NCBI GenBank assembly: GCA_945859605.1
Contig: OX243821.1
Location: 14,080,335 to 14,144,334 of the forward strand
DNA length: 64,000 bases
Direction of reading: 5' to 3'
Source of the DNA: Lumbricus rubellus
Lineage: Eukaryota; Annelida; Clitellata; Crassiclitellata; Lumbricidae
A program made the position numbers and the translations under genes. The notes below the pieces were generated by a model that saw only the letters and a program-made list of their open reading frames with translations, did not search any database and was not told the DNA's origin. The number at the start of each line of letters is the position of its first letter. Positions within the stretch are counted from its first letter, which is position 1. Positions 31,698 through 40,733 of this stretch are shown in pieces.

Positions 31698-32550
31698 TGG
31701 ATCCCTACTTCCGACCTAAGCAGTCTGGCAGTTTCACAGGCGTATCTTCTTTTCAAAGACATCTCAATGGTCAATTTAAAACTAAAGATGTTAAAAAATT
31801 TCTTTTGAAGCAGGACACTTACACCAAAGTCCGGAGCGGACTTGACCGCAGCCTTTTCAGCCATTTTGAAAGATAGACAACCCGCCCATTTACAAACTGA
31901 TAGGGGGAACAGAATTTCTTAATAGAAATTTTCAAGCTATGTTGCGGAAAAATTCGATTCGCTTTTACACATCTGAAAAAAGCGATATAAAAGCTTCCAT
32001 AGTGGAAAGATTTAACCGCACCCTTAAAACAAAAATGTGGAAATACTTTACGTATAAGAACACATATCGCTACACGGATGTTTTGCAAGATCTCTTACAT
32101 TCGTACAACAACACATATCACAGAAGCATAGGAATGACACCAAGTAGTGTGTCTAGGGAAAACGAAGATGTTATTAGAAAACGATTGTTTGGTGAAAAGA
32201 AAAAACCTCCAAAGAGGAAATATAGTGTTGGCGATAATGTCAGAATTGCCAAGGGACGAATAGTGTTCAAAAAGGGCTATCTTCCATCCTGGTCTGAAGA
32301 AATTTTTTAGGTTCAAGCACGCATACCTACCGATCCGGTAACATACGAACTATCCGATTTAAAAGGTGACATCATAAAGGGTAAATTCTACGAAGCCGAA
32401 TTGCAAAGAATTTTAAAAGAAGACGATGTGTATAACATTGAAAAGGTTTTAAAGACGCGTAAGCGACGTGGCAAGATGGAATATTATGCTAAGTGGAAAG
32501 ACTATGACGACAAATTTAACTCTTGGACGCAGGATATATTCGACGTCTAG
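31683..32550 (+). pseudogene. Maverick retrovirus-type integrase with chromodomain
   Basis: The N-terminal piece (31,683-31,876) ends KDVKKFLLKQDTYTKV, the usual region before the catalytic core. Then most of the core is deleted. The TDRG stretch near 31,900, holding the second catalytic Asp, is frameshifted. From 31,939 the frame carries VERFNRTLKTKMWKYFT (the catalytic Glu), LHSYNNTYHRSIGMTPS and a basic linker. A TAG at 32,308-32,310 interrupts it. The chromodomain follows: YNIEKVLKTRKRRGKMEYYA, KWKDYDDKFNSWTQDI. The first catalytic Asp region is absent, so it cannot be active. This integrase type inserts Mavericks. Confidence 0.85.
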
Positions 32551-32580
32551 TAATTGTGTTGCCATAGTATGCATTCGAAT

Positions 32581-33413
32581 ATGGCTCACTTTTATCTTGT
32601 ACTACCAAGTAACAGCTTCATGCATTTTTTCCCAATAATACTGTCGCTAACTTTACAACGAAATTGGAAAATGCACTTTCCCTATCGGGAGATTGGGAGG
32701 TTGGCTTGATCGAAATACAGTATCCTCACTCGTGGTACAATATAGCAACTAACGAATGTGAATTTACGTATTGGCAAAATCCGAGAAGGTATTCGGACGT
32801 TTTCGCGGGTCCATCCGATCGAAAGAAATGGCAATTACCGGTCGGCTATTACGAAAGTATGAACGATATCGTGCAAGTTATAAATGCTTACATAGAGGAG
32901 GCCTCTGTCGAATATTCACATACTAAATACCCACAGTTTAAATATGACACAATAACGAAAACTATCAAAGGTGAAATAAATCTGGGTGCCACGGTAGAAT
33001 TCTCATCATCGTTGTGCTTTATTTTGGGTATACACGAAAGTCAGAATTCTATTCGAAACGTCAATTATGGCAAATACGATTTTAAAGAAGTTTTGGATGA
33101 GGATCCCAACGTGGAATGGGAATCTGAATATAATTATTGGCAATATAAATCCTACATTTTCAAGCATATTAGTATTATTGCAACATTTTGACACATTTTC
33201 CTGTTGGCGATGCGAAACCGCCATTACTTCGAGTAATTCACATCGAAGGTAAAAACGGGGACAATGTGCATATCATGTACGAGAATGCTGTATACGTACC
33301 ACTTCAGCAGAAGAGTTTTGATTCCATAGAAATAGATATGAGGGACGACACCGGGAAACCGATACCATTCGAGTATGGGAGTCGATTGTGACACTTCATT
33401 TCAGACAGTGCAA
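32581..33413 (+). pseudogene. Maverick capsid-type protein, tandem paralog 1
   Basis: It begins MAHFYLVLPSNSFM at 32,581 and slips frame near 32,630. LSLSGDWEVGLIEIQYPHSW, LPVGYYESMNDIVQVINAYI and FKYDTITKTIKGEINLG follow, to 33,191. After another break, YVPLQQKSFDSIEIDMRDD and KPIPFEYG end the gene. This two-part beta-rich protein accompanies the major capsid protein in Maverick-like elements; a minor capsid, penton or vertex role is plausible but not established here. It has the same plan as the next gene. Confidence 0.6.
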
Positions 33414-33447
33414 AATATCACGTCTCATACATTAATTCTTACAAACT

Positions 33448-34248
33448 ATGGCTCACTTTTATCTCACATTACCAAGCAACAGTTCCATGCAGTATTATCC
33501 AAACAACACCGTAACTCATTTTACGACGAGATTGGAAAAAGCCGTTTCGCTAAGCGGTGACTGGGAAGTTGGACTGATCGAAATACTGTATCCTCATACA
33601 TGGCATAATTTAGAAAGAAACGAAGGTAGAATCACGTATTTGCATATGAAATATTCGCGATGTACTACCCGGTTCCGTACATAGAACGACACGTTTGCCG
33701 ACCGGTCACTACGAAACTGCGCACCATCTCATCGATTCTATCAACAAATTTATTCTTCTTGTTGCGGATGAGAAGGAATTGGACTCATTTCCAAAGTTTA
33801 AGTATGATCCTATAACAAATCGACTCAATGGAGATATAAACAAGGGTGCAAATATACAGTTTTCTCCAGCCATCTGTTCAATGATGGGTGTTGCCGCGCG
33901 TCAGAATCCCATTATCAATGACGACGAGGATGAAGATTACATTTTTGAGTTCAAGGGTTTCAGCGCTTGCGATGTAAATCGCGGATTTTCTTCGTTATAC
34001 GTGTATAGCAACGTGTCGGAGATACGAAAGCACCATTACTCGGAATTGTAAACGTGTCCGGAAAAAGTGGCGATAGTGTGCGCGTCGTTTACGAAAAACC
34101 CACTTACATACCATTGCAGCAGAAGACTTTCGACTCCATCGAAGTGGATATAAGGAGTGACATTGGAAAGCCTATTCCATTTGAATACGGCAAGGCGATT
34201 GTAACACTTCACTTTAGACATTGCAAAATTCCTTACCTCTTACAATGA
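33448..34248 (+). pseudogene. Maverick capsid-type protein, tandem paralog 2
   Basis: It begins MAHFYLTLPSNSSMQYYPNN at 33,448, then LEKAVSLSGDWEVGLIEILY. Frames shift near 33,660-33,700 and again near 34,010-34,050. Later parts read MPTGHYETAHHLIDSINKFI, FKYDPITNRLNGDINKGANI, YIPLQQKTFDSIEVDIRSD and IPFEYGKAIVTLHF. The last codons (CAA TGA) overlap the ATG of the next gene. It is clearly a duplicate of the preceding gene, with the same order of motifs. Confidence 0.62.
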
Positions 34249-35735
34249 AGACTCCATTTTGCTGTGATGCAAGCAAACTTGCTTACGAAGACTACTACAT
34301 TAAACAGAGTATTGTATTGTATTTAAACATTTATAAAGCGCCTCTAGTAGGGTGAACCGTTCAGAGGCGCTCCCAGTGCGCAAGGCCCAGCGAGAAGAAA
34401 CAGGTTTTGAGAAGAGACAAAGCAGAGGAGAGACTACAAGACAGAAGTGTAGAGCGAACAGAAGGAGAAAGGGCATTCCAAATAGAAGGACCAATTGAGA
34501 CAAATGATCGAGACTGAGCCATAACAGTTCTAGACCGAGGAACCAAGAGGTCAAATCTGTTGGATGAACGAAGTGGACGGTGGGAGGAAGCTGAGTGAGG
34601 ACGAAGTAAAACATTAGTGAGATATTTTGGGGCAAGACCCCGTTGAGCCTTTATGATCAGAGTGAGGATCTTAAATTGTGTGCGAGCACGGAGAGGAAGC
34701 CAGTGAAGTTCATGAAACATAAAGGTAGAGATGTGAGAGTACTTGGGAAGGCGGGCAATCAATCTAGCAGCTGAGTTGAGAACCGACTGAATCGGTGAAA
34801 GACGAACTTTAGGAAGACCAATGAGGAGAGCATTGCAATAGTCAATTCGTGAACATATAAAAGCATGAATTAAGGTAGTGAAGATGGAGGAGGAGACAGA
34901 GCGACGAATGGCTCTGAGACGTCTTAAATGGAAATATGACGAGCGTGTCACATTGGAAATATGCTCAGTAAAGGTAAGTGAGCTATCAATTACAACACCC
35001 AGATCCCGAACACTTGAAGAGAAGGAAAACAGCGGAAATTTTTCAGAGAGCAGAATGAAATCAAGCTTCTGGAGCTGCTGAGGAGTACCTAGCCAGATGA
35101 ATTGAGTCTTTGAAGTATTAAGCGAAAGACGATTTGAAGACATCCATGAGTGGAGATGAGTAGTAAGGGATTCAATAAGAGCAACTAATAGCAGCTGGGA
35201 AGATGAGGGACCATGGACAAAAGCCTGAACATCATCAGCAAAGAGATGGCCAGCAGCACTACAAATCGGAAAAAGAGAAGAGATGTCGGCCGTGTAAAGA
35301 ATAAATAGGAGAGGTCCAAGAACTGAACCTTGAGGAACACCCAGATTAACATGAACCCATTGGGTTCGAGAGTCACCAGATATAATCATTTAGAGTGGTA
35401 GCGGATTGAATGTATTTCAAGGTGCGCGCATGCAGCGTGGCCATGGATTGGGAAGCTTTCTAAGTGGTCTGTTTAGAAATGCTTGGCCACTGATACAGTC
35501 TGGCGCTAAAGCTGTTGGGAAACAGGTTTTGAGAACAGGGTTGCAGATTGCAAACGATGTAGCCGATGGGGAGCAGTTCATCGATGCTACAAAAAGGCGA
35601 ATTCCTGAAGGTATAAAAGCATTTACATCCTCCAACGATTTCAAAACACAAAGTGGTAGTGGAAGGAGGAGACGTAAAAGGTCGTTGAAGAGAAATATCA
35701 AGAGAATTAAGGAAGACATATTCGGCAAAGTTTAA
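34245..35735 (+). pseudogene. Maverick virion-core-like basic protein, split by a LINE
   Basis: The start overlaps the previous stop (ATGA). The first 20 or so codons (CCDASKLAYEDYYIK) run to about 34,308, then a LINE intervenes. The frame resumes near 35,400 with FQGARMQRGHGLGSFLSGLF, a Gly/Ala-rich stretch (WPLIQSGAKAVGKQVLRTGL), and a Lys/Arg-rich end (GRRRRKRSLKRN) with a stop at 35,735. The family is conserved beside the capsid gene in Maverick-like elements and resembles small basic core proteins of adenoviruses. Apart from the insertion, the remaining frame is intact. Confidence 0.7.
34310..35395 (-). mobile_element. 5'-truncated LINE (CR1/Jockey-type) with RT frame
   Basis: A continuous 342-codon minus-strand frame (34,361-35,389) contains VPQGSVLGPLLFILYTADI, GHLFADDVQAF (RT catalytic box), MSSNRLSLNTSKTQFIWLG, VRDLGVVIDSSLTFTEHI and IWNALSPSVRS near the C-terminus. 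The N-terminal RT and endonuclease are absent by 5' truncation. The 3' end carries a hairpin (gcgcctct at 34,338-34,345, agaggcgc at 34,363-34,370) and a short (attgt)n tail on the plus strand. The undamaged frame suggests a recent insertion. Confidence 0.82.
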
Positions 35736-35944
35736 TAATGGCATTCGTTCATCCACAATCTTGCGAATGTACGAAGAGCGAATTGGATCTGTTTAGCGTT
35801 CCTCCCACGCAGACCAGTATCGAAACCGGTTCGTACGTGGAGCCACAATAGCCACAATTTCGCAAGCAACACCTATCGAATTTAGTATTACTGGAGCTGG
35901 ACAGGACTATTTGGACTTGTCGAATACGCAACTTTACGTTAGAG

Positions 35945-36310
35945 CAGTGGTTCCCAACCTTTTTGACTGTAGGGCCACTTTTTCTAAGTTGGAGGACACG
36001 AGGGGCACTTTTTCTTAGTTAAAGAACATTAGGGAATTTAGGGGGCCACATTGCTAAAATTTAATTAATTAAAAGCATATAAAAATTGTTACAATAATTC
36101 AAAGTAGAAAGTTTGATGTTTATAGACTTCAAAATAAAATAATTTGTATTATAAAATGATTATAATTATGTTCTATCCTGTCCAAATTGTCAATTTTTTC
36201 ATATATTTTTTAAAATTCTTTGAGAGATGAGTGATATTGTTGGGGCCTGGCGGCCATTTTGTGAGACCTCGCGGGCCACTTTTGGCCCACGGGCCAAGGG
36301 TTGGGAACCG
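35945..36310. mobile_element. hAT-type MITE in the capsid gene
   Basis: Inverted ends CAGTGGTTCCCAACCTTTTT and aagggttgggaacc. The last bases of the right end are altered (ccg instead of cactg), and only gagca is clearly repeated on both sides, so the 8-bp duplication is decayed. Subterminal ggccactttt repeats lie at both ends. No coding capacity. Confidence 0.8.
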
Positions 36311-36771
36311 AGCATCTATAGTAAGATCGAATAACGATGCGATTGATGCTGGTGACGATGTCGGACCTATCAATCTCTTCCTACACAGCTTGTTTTCTGA
36401 AGTTGACATAACCTTAAAGTTAAACGATACTCTCGTTACTTCTTCGAACAACACTTATGCTTATCGCAGCTATTTGGAAACCATTTTTAGTTATGGAAGC
36501 GCCGCAAAAACCTCTCAACTCAACTCACCTCGGCACTCTTTTACAAGGATGTTGCAACACATATGGAAGATTCCAACCCACACGATGCTAATATTAGGAA
36601 TGCTGGATTTCAAAAACGTAGTGCATTGACCGGGGAAGGACGCGTGGTCGATATGGTTGGTGGAATTCACAGCGATCTTTTTTGTCCAAGAACGCTTTCT
36701 TCCCAACGATATCAATATAAAAATCCGCCTCGTAAGAAATAAAGATCCATTCTGCCTTATGTCATCGGCGC

Positions 36772-37305
36772 GGTTGTAGGACATTATCCCCCCTGGACAC
36801 TATCCCCCCCGGACACTATCCCCCCCGGACATTATCCCCCCCGGACATTATCCCCCCCGAAGTAGGACATTATCCCCCCCAGTCTATTACCCAAAAATGA
36901 TTGACGCTAATATACTGACTGTATACGATTCCAATTCGTTCATTCATCTAATGACGACACTAACCCTGACACTAACCCTAACCGACCCTCACGACACTTA
37001 CACTGACCCTAACCGACCCTCACACTGACCCTAACCGACCCTCACGACGCTTACCCTGACCCTAACCGACCCTCACACTGACCCTAACCGACCCTCACGA
37101 CACTTACACTGACCCTAACCGACCCTCACACTGACCCTAACCGACCCTCACGACGCTTACACTGATTTGTACATGAAGGGGGGATAATGTCCGGGGGGGA
37201 TAATGTCCCACGAAAAACCGGGGGGGATAATGTCCGGGGGGATAATGTCCGGGGGGGATAGTGTCCGGGGGGGATAGTGTCCAGGGGGGATAATGTCCGT
37301 TTACC
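36772..37305. mobile_element. Fold-back element with 9-bp target duplication and (GGACATTATCCCCCC)n arms
   Basis: The exact 9-bp repeat catcggcgc (36,763-36,771 and 37,306-37,314) flanks it. Removing the insert with one repeat restores the capsid reading frame. The arms are inverted arrays of a 15-17-bp unit (ggacattatcccccc / ggggggataatgtcc). The outermost bases are GGT...ACC, as in the element at 16,087-16,678, which also has a 9-bp duplication. The centre is a tandem repeat of accctaaccgaccctcac. 534 bp, no coding capacity. Confidence 0.88.
36950..37165 (+). repeat. Telomere-like minisatellite core of the fold-back element
   Basis: Units of the form ccctaaccgaccctcac(gac)act-ac alternate in a higher-order pattern of roughly 24 and 48 bp. 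The words ccctaac recall telomere repeats, but the unit is longer and mixed. Confidence 0.85.
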
Positions 37306-37974
37306 CATCGGCGCAGGGTGCAGCCTATAAGGTGAAAATCTTGGAGTGTAAGTTATACGTTAGAAAAGTAAAGTTAAGTCCTTCTGTGTTTCTAGCCCAC
37401 GCCAAAGCATTGGAGATTGGTAATTTGAAATTTCCCATTCGAAGAGCGGTTTGCAAGACTTTTACGGTACCGAGGGGAAATCTGGATGCAACTCAGGAGA
37501 GTCTGTTCTCCGGTCAGATACCTACCAGAATAGTTATCGGATGTGTTGACAACGATGCCTTTAACGGAATCTATACGAAAAATCCGTTCAAGTTCAAACA
37601 TATGAATCTTACTCAGCTAAAAGTGGATGGACAGCAGCAGTCGATAAAACCGCTGGAAACTAATTTCGCCAATAACCTGTTTGTAAATGCCTATGCTTCA
37701 CTTTTTATGGGCACCGGTAAATGGATGCGTGACGAAGGCAATCAGATAAGTAGAGAAGATTTTGCAGGCGGTTACGCTCTTTACGCTTTGACTTGACACC
37801 CGATTTGGCCGAAGGTGGTCATTTTAATCTCATCAAGCCGGGAAATATTCGCGTTGACATGAAATTCGCACAAGCATTGGATAGAACCATAAACGTCATC
37901 GCCTTTGCCGAATTTGAAAATATTCTTGAAATCGACAGATCCAGAAACGTCATTTTCGATTATACCAACTGAAG

Positions 37975-38422
37975 ATGGAGAGTGATATGATAGAAGCGAT
38001 AAAACGAGCGGATGCAAAGTGTGCCACCATGTTTCTGGGCGTATTTGCATGTGATCGCTTACCCACAACTTTGGATAAAAGTCGTCCTTCCTTACTAGTC
38101 TGCAATACGGACACGTATGGTAATCCGGGAAAACATTGGGTCGTTCTTTACATAAAAAATTCTTCGTATGGCGAATACTTTGACTCATTGGGAGCACCAC
38201 CAGACGCACCTTTCAGAACATTCTTACATAGACATTGTGCGCGTTGGATTTTCACCTTTAGGCAGTTACAAAGTGTAGTCAGTCGCTTTTGTGGTCACTA
38301 CTGTATACTGTATTGTTTGCATAGGGCTAGAGGTAAAAAAATTTAACGCCGTGACGAACATGCTAACTTTTGACACTGGTCTAAAAGATTATTTGGTTCA
38401 TAACTTCGTTTGCAATGCTTAA
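37975..38422 (+). pseudogene. Maverick adenain-like cysteine protease, copy 2
   Basis: The ATG at 37,975 follows the capsid stop by 2 bp. The frame is open to 38,346: FLGVFACDRLPTTLD, NPGKHWVVLYIKN (catalytic His54), YGEYFDSLGAPPDAPFRTFL (acidic Asp70) and SRFCGHYCILYCLHRARG (nucleophile Cys106). These match the adenovirus-protease/Ulp1 fold that matures capsid proteins. After RGKK a frameshift near 38,340 separates the last 25 codons (LKDYLVHNFVCNA, stop at 38,420-38,422). The catalytic residues are all present, so damage is limited to the C-terminus. Confidence 0.85.
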
Positions 38423-38687
38423 TGATAATAATAAAATTTGATTAAATCTACACATGTCTTGCATTAATGTGTTTTTCCCCAAATTAGACAAACATTGAAA
38501 AGTGTGTGTGTGCTATTACAAAAGCAATTGACACTGGTCTAAAAGATTATTTGGTTCATAACTTCGTTTGCAATGCTTAATGATAATAATAAAATTTGAT
38601 TAAATCTACACATGTCTTGCATTAATGTGTTTTTCCCCAAATTAGACAAACATTGAAAAGTGTGTGTGTGCTATTACAAAAGCAATT
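38372..38687 (+). repeat. Tandem duplication of about 158 bp after the protease
   Basis: The block beginning gacactggtctaaaagatta (38,372) is repeated from 38,530 with almost no differences. It holds the protease C-terminus and its 3' flank, including tgataataataaaatttgat. The near identity points to a recent duplication. Confidence 0.9.
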
Positions 38688-38825
38688 GAATATGATGAGA
38701 ATTTTTTTATAATATTTAATATATTATTCAATGCAAAAAGCGATGATGACATATTGTTTAAAAATGACACCTTGATCGGTTTTTAGGAGACGTATGGAAA
38801 CGATTAGTTATTTGTCTCACCATAG

Positions 38826-39598
38826 CTACAAATTAGATGGTGCAAATGGATCGGGAACACGATCGTGCAAGAGAGTAACGTTCTTCATAAAAAGGTCCCA
38901 TTCTTCTAACTCTAAAGCGATTCCGTATCGCGTGGACTGTTCTTGAACCCGGAACGGCATAACAAAATCACGACGAATGTTGACACACTTGAAATCGTTT
39001 TTATAGATACGTAGTAGCCTCCGAAGCTGAGATACAAATAGTTGACAGATTCATTCCTTTTCAATAGTTGTGCACTTCTGTCCATTTCTTCCAAATGCTC
39101 GCGGAGAAACATCCATCCTACTCTGTCGAACCACACTCCATTTTGAGATGGGTAAGATTCACCATTGATGTTTCGATATTGACGAATGTGTATCTTTCTT
39201 TGATCTTTGCAAGCGACGACTGTGAGATAGCGGTTGTTCCCAATTGACTCTTTAAAAAGTTCAGTGTACTTCTAAAAATACAAAGCAGAAATTCAATATT
39301 AGAGATGGTGCGAATAATAATATTTTTAAAAATTCAGAATATAACATCATATACACCAATATGTTTCTTTCTCTCTTAAAAAACCGCTTTATTTAGCTGT
39401 TGTTGAACTTGGAGCGCTTCCGAGTAGGTTACCTTGAATGTGCGCTATATAAAAAGGGCAACAATAATATAGAACATTCCACAGCTTATTAAACATACGG
39501 TTTCAATATGAGACTCAAACGCTTATATTTTATGAGGAAAAAATACTTACCGGTTGTCGTCGTTTAATACACGTGCGCCTTTTCACTTTGTTGCCCAT
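38826..39598 (-). pseudogene. PC4-like single-strand DNA-binding protein, right copy, two exons
   Basis: Exon 1 (39,598-39,551) encodes MGNKVKRRTCIKRRQP and ends at a donor gtaagt. Exon 2 begins at 39,271 after the acceptor tatttttag and continues in phase: KYTELFKESIGNNRYL, RKIHIRQYRNINGES, VWFDRVGWMFLREHLEEM and FGGYYVSIK. A one-base deletion in an A-run near 39,005 shifts the frame; then CVNIRRDFVMPF, YGIALELEEWDLFMKNVTLL and a stop at 38,826-38,828. The layout equals the left copy, so two divergent paralogs face inward from the two ends. A 12-nt mini-exon inside the intron (39,461-39,435 region) is conceivable but unsupported. Confidence 0.7.
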
Positions 39599-39638
39599 TA
39601 TATAAATTGTTAAGAAAGATATGAAGAATGTCACGTAC

Positions 39639-39724
39639 AGATTCGCAAACGATTGAATATCAATGGGAGTGAGTAATTTTTAGATTCGCAAACGATTGAA
39701 TATCAATGGGAGTGAGTAATTTTT
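39639..39724 (+). repeat. 43-bp tandem duplication
   Basis: agattcgcaaacgattgaat... is present twice in tandem (39,639-39,681 and 39,682-39,724) without visible change, just upstream of the right PC4-like gene and possibly in its promoter or leader. Confidence 0.92.
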
Positions 39725-39747
39725 ATAACGTAAGCAGAGTTATAAAA

Positions 39748-40183
39748 TGTGCCTGCCATTGGTTGACGACAATTAATATGAGCAGCTGCCGCATTGATAA
39801 CGCTATGCGAGGAAGTGTGTGATTGGACGGATAGCTGTCACTTTTTCGGGTATGCGTATTTGATGGCGAAACCCTCATTCAAACAACTACTTATATGCAC
39901 AGCGAGCGGTCTCCCAATGCGGTCTCCCAATGTGGTTGCATCCGTTTACGGAGCGCAACAGGTGGTCGTCTCTTGGTACTAATTAGATTAACACGCCGTC
40001 GGTGTGAGGTGATATTGCTCGACTGCCATTGGCCAGTACGCTGTCATCGCTATGAATATTAATTCGATCCTATGACGTCATTCTAGGTAGAGGCGTTAAA
40101 AAACGCGGTCACCACCACCAATTATGAAAAAATCTCCCATACGCTCACGCCAGTACTACGTATGAGGCCGTTCATAGCCCACT
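39748..40183 (-). repeat. Right terminal inverted repeat of the Maverick
   Basis: Reverse-complement partner of 29,749-30,165, ending ...ccgttcatagcccact at 40,183. The next base starts retrotransposon coding sequence of copy A. Confidence 0.88.
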
Positions 40184-40186
40184 CCG

Positions 40187-40480
40187 AGGTCCGCCGTACC
40201 ACCATACTGGCACTGATGTTGTGCACACAGGTTGAGACCTAGGCGTAGGCCGATCGCCATTCGTATTGCCTCGCAGCTAAGGACTAGACCACACAAAACA
40301 ACTGGCACAGTGGAAAGCCAGTCCCCGACGTGAGGCGCTGAAATTGCTCCCAATCTGGCTCTGTTGAGCGGGTCTCTGTACGCGGACCATACCAACTTGA
40401 TTGATCAAGGGTCTGTCCCATGATTTCTGCTTAACCCGTGCTGACGCTTCGCCTCGAAAAGAGACAACTTCCTATTCTAA
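40187..40480 (-). pseudogene. RLE-type retrotransposon copy A, 5' part
   Basis: The minus strand reads WSAYRDPLNRARLGAISAPH, VGDWLSTVPVVLCGLVLSCE and AIRMAIGLRLGLNLCAQHQC, the segment preceding and entering the zinc knuckle. The Maverick lies immediately downstream, and the missing rest is at 29,440-29,741. Further 5', KQKSWDRPLIN is seen around 40,440-40,410 in another frame. RT is absent: truncated near 40,480. Confidence 0.78.
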
Positions 40481-40525
40481 CATCAACTCCGAAGAGTGAT
40501 AATTGCTAAATTATTATTATTATTT

Positions 40526-40640
40526 TTTTATGCCACGAGGTATTTAGGATCCCTCAGGGACTTATTACTAACTACGTGTTTAAAAACCAGTCCAGAATGG
40601 CCCTGATCGTCGATTTCTTGGCTAGTACTAGTCCTAGCCA
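40526..40640 (-). mobile_element. RLE retrotransposon copy B, 3'-UTR stub
   Basis: Only the terminal 3' region: the conserved hairpin (cacgaggtatttaggatccctcaggg on the plus strand, 40,533-40,558) and about 80 bp of flanking UTR, between two (ATT)n stretches. Extreme 5' truncation. Confidence 0.7.
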
Positions 40641-40644
40641 AGAA

Positions 40645-40687
40645 ATAATAATAATAATAATAATAATAATTATTATTATTATTATTA

Positions 40688-40732
<45 letters not shown>

Positions 40733-40733
40733 T
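40645..40733. repeat. (AAT)n then (ATT)n microsatellite
   Basis: The unit changes strand near 40,672: AAT repeats run into ATT repeats, making an inverted microsatellite. Confidence 0.95.

Larger units (their letters stand above)
35738..37972 (+). pseudogene. Maverick major capsid protein (double jelly-roll), copy 2, with two insertions
   Basis: Starts at 35,738 (MAFVHPQSCECTKSELDLFS) and reads to about 35,944, with a stop after GSYVEPQ. A hAT MITE intervenes. It continues with FLHSLFSEVDITLKLNDTLV and NNTYAYRSYLETIFSYGSAA, slips frame near 36,540, and reaches 36,771. A fold-back element intervenes, then GAAYKVKILECKLYVRKVK, TRIVIGCVDNDAFNGIYTKN and AEFENILEIDRSRNVIFDYT, stopping at 37,970-37,972, with a frame slip near 37,795. 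Hexon-forming capsid protein of Maverick/adintovirus-like elements; 2 bp before the protease start. Confidence 0.87.
29749..40183 (+). mobile_element. Compact Maverick/Polinton element (10.4 kb)
   Basis: Starts AGTGGGCTATGAACGG and ends with the reverse complement; inverted repeats run about 420 bp. Polintons typically begin AG. Cargo, left to right: PC4-like gene, integrase relic, two capsid-type paralogs, core protein, major capsid protein, protease, and an inward-facing second PC4-like gene. No PolB or packaging ATPase is visible, so it depended on other elements or lost these genes. It lies inside retrotransposon copy A. The expected 6-bp target duplication is not clean (cgtagt against ccgagg). 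Later insertions: a LINE (34,310-35,395), a hAT MITE (35,945-36,310) and a fold-back element (36,772-37,305). Confidence 0.85.

Noticed and set aside
36950..37165. Interstitial telomere repeat
   Set aside because: The unit is longer and heterogeneous (ccctaaccgaccctcac), and it lies inside a transposon with a 9-bp target duplication.
36780..37300. CRISPR-like array
   Set aside because: The repeats are inverted arms with near-identical units and no unique spacers; the context is eukaryotic.
29743..40189. Clean 6-bp target duplication of the compact Maverick
   Set aside because: The six bases outside the two ends (cgtagt and ccgagg) do not match, and local tandem repeats blur the left junction.
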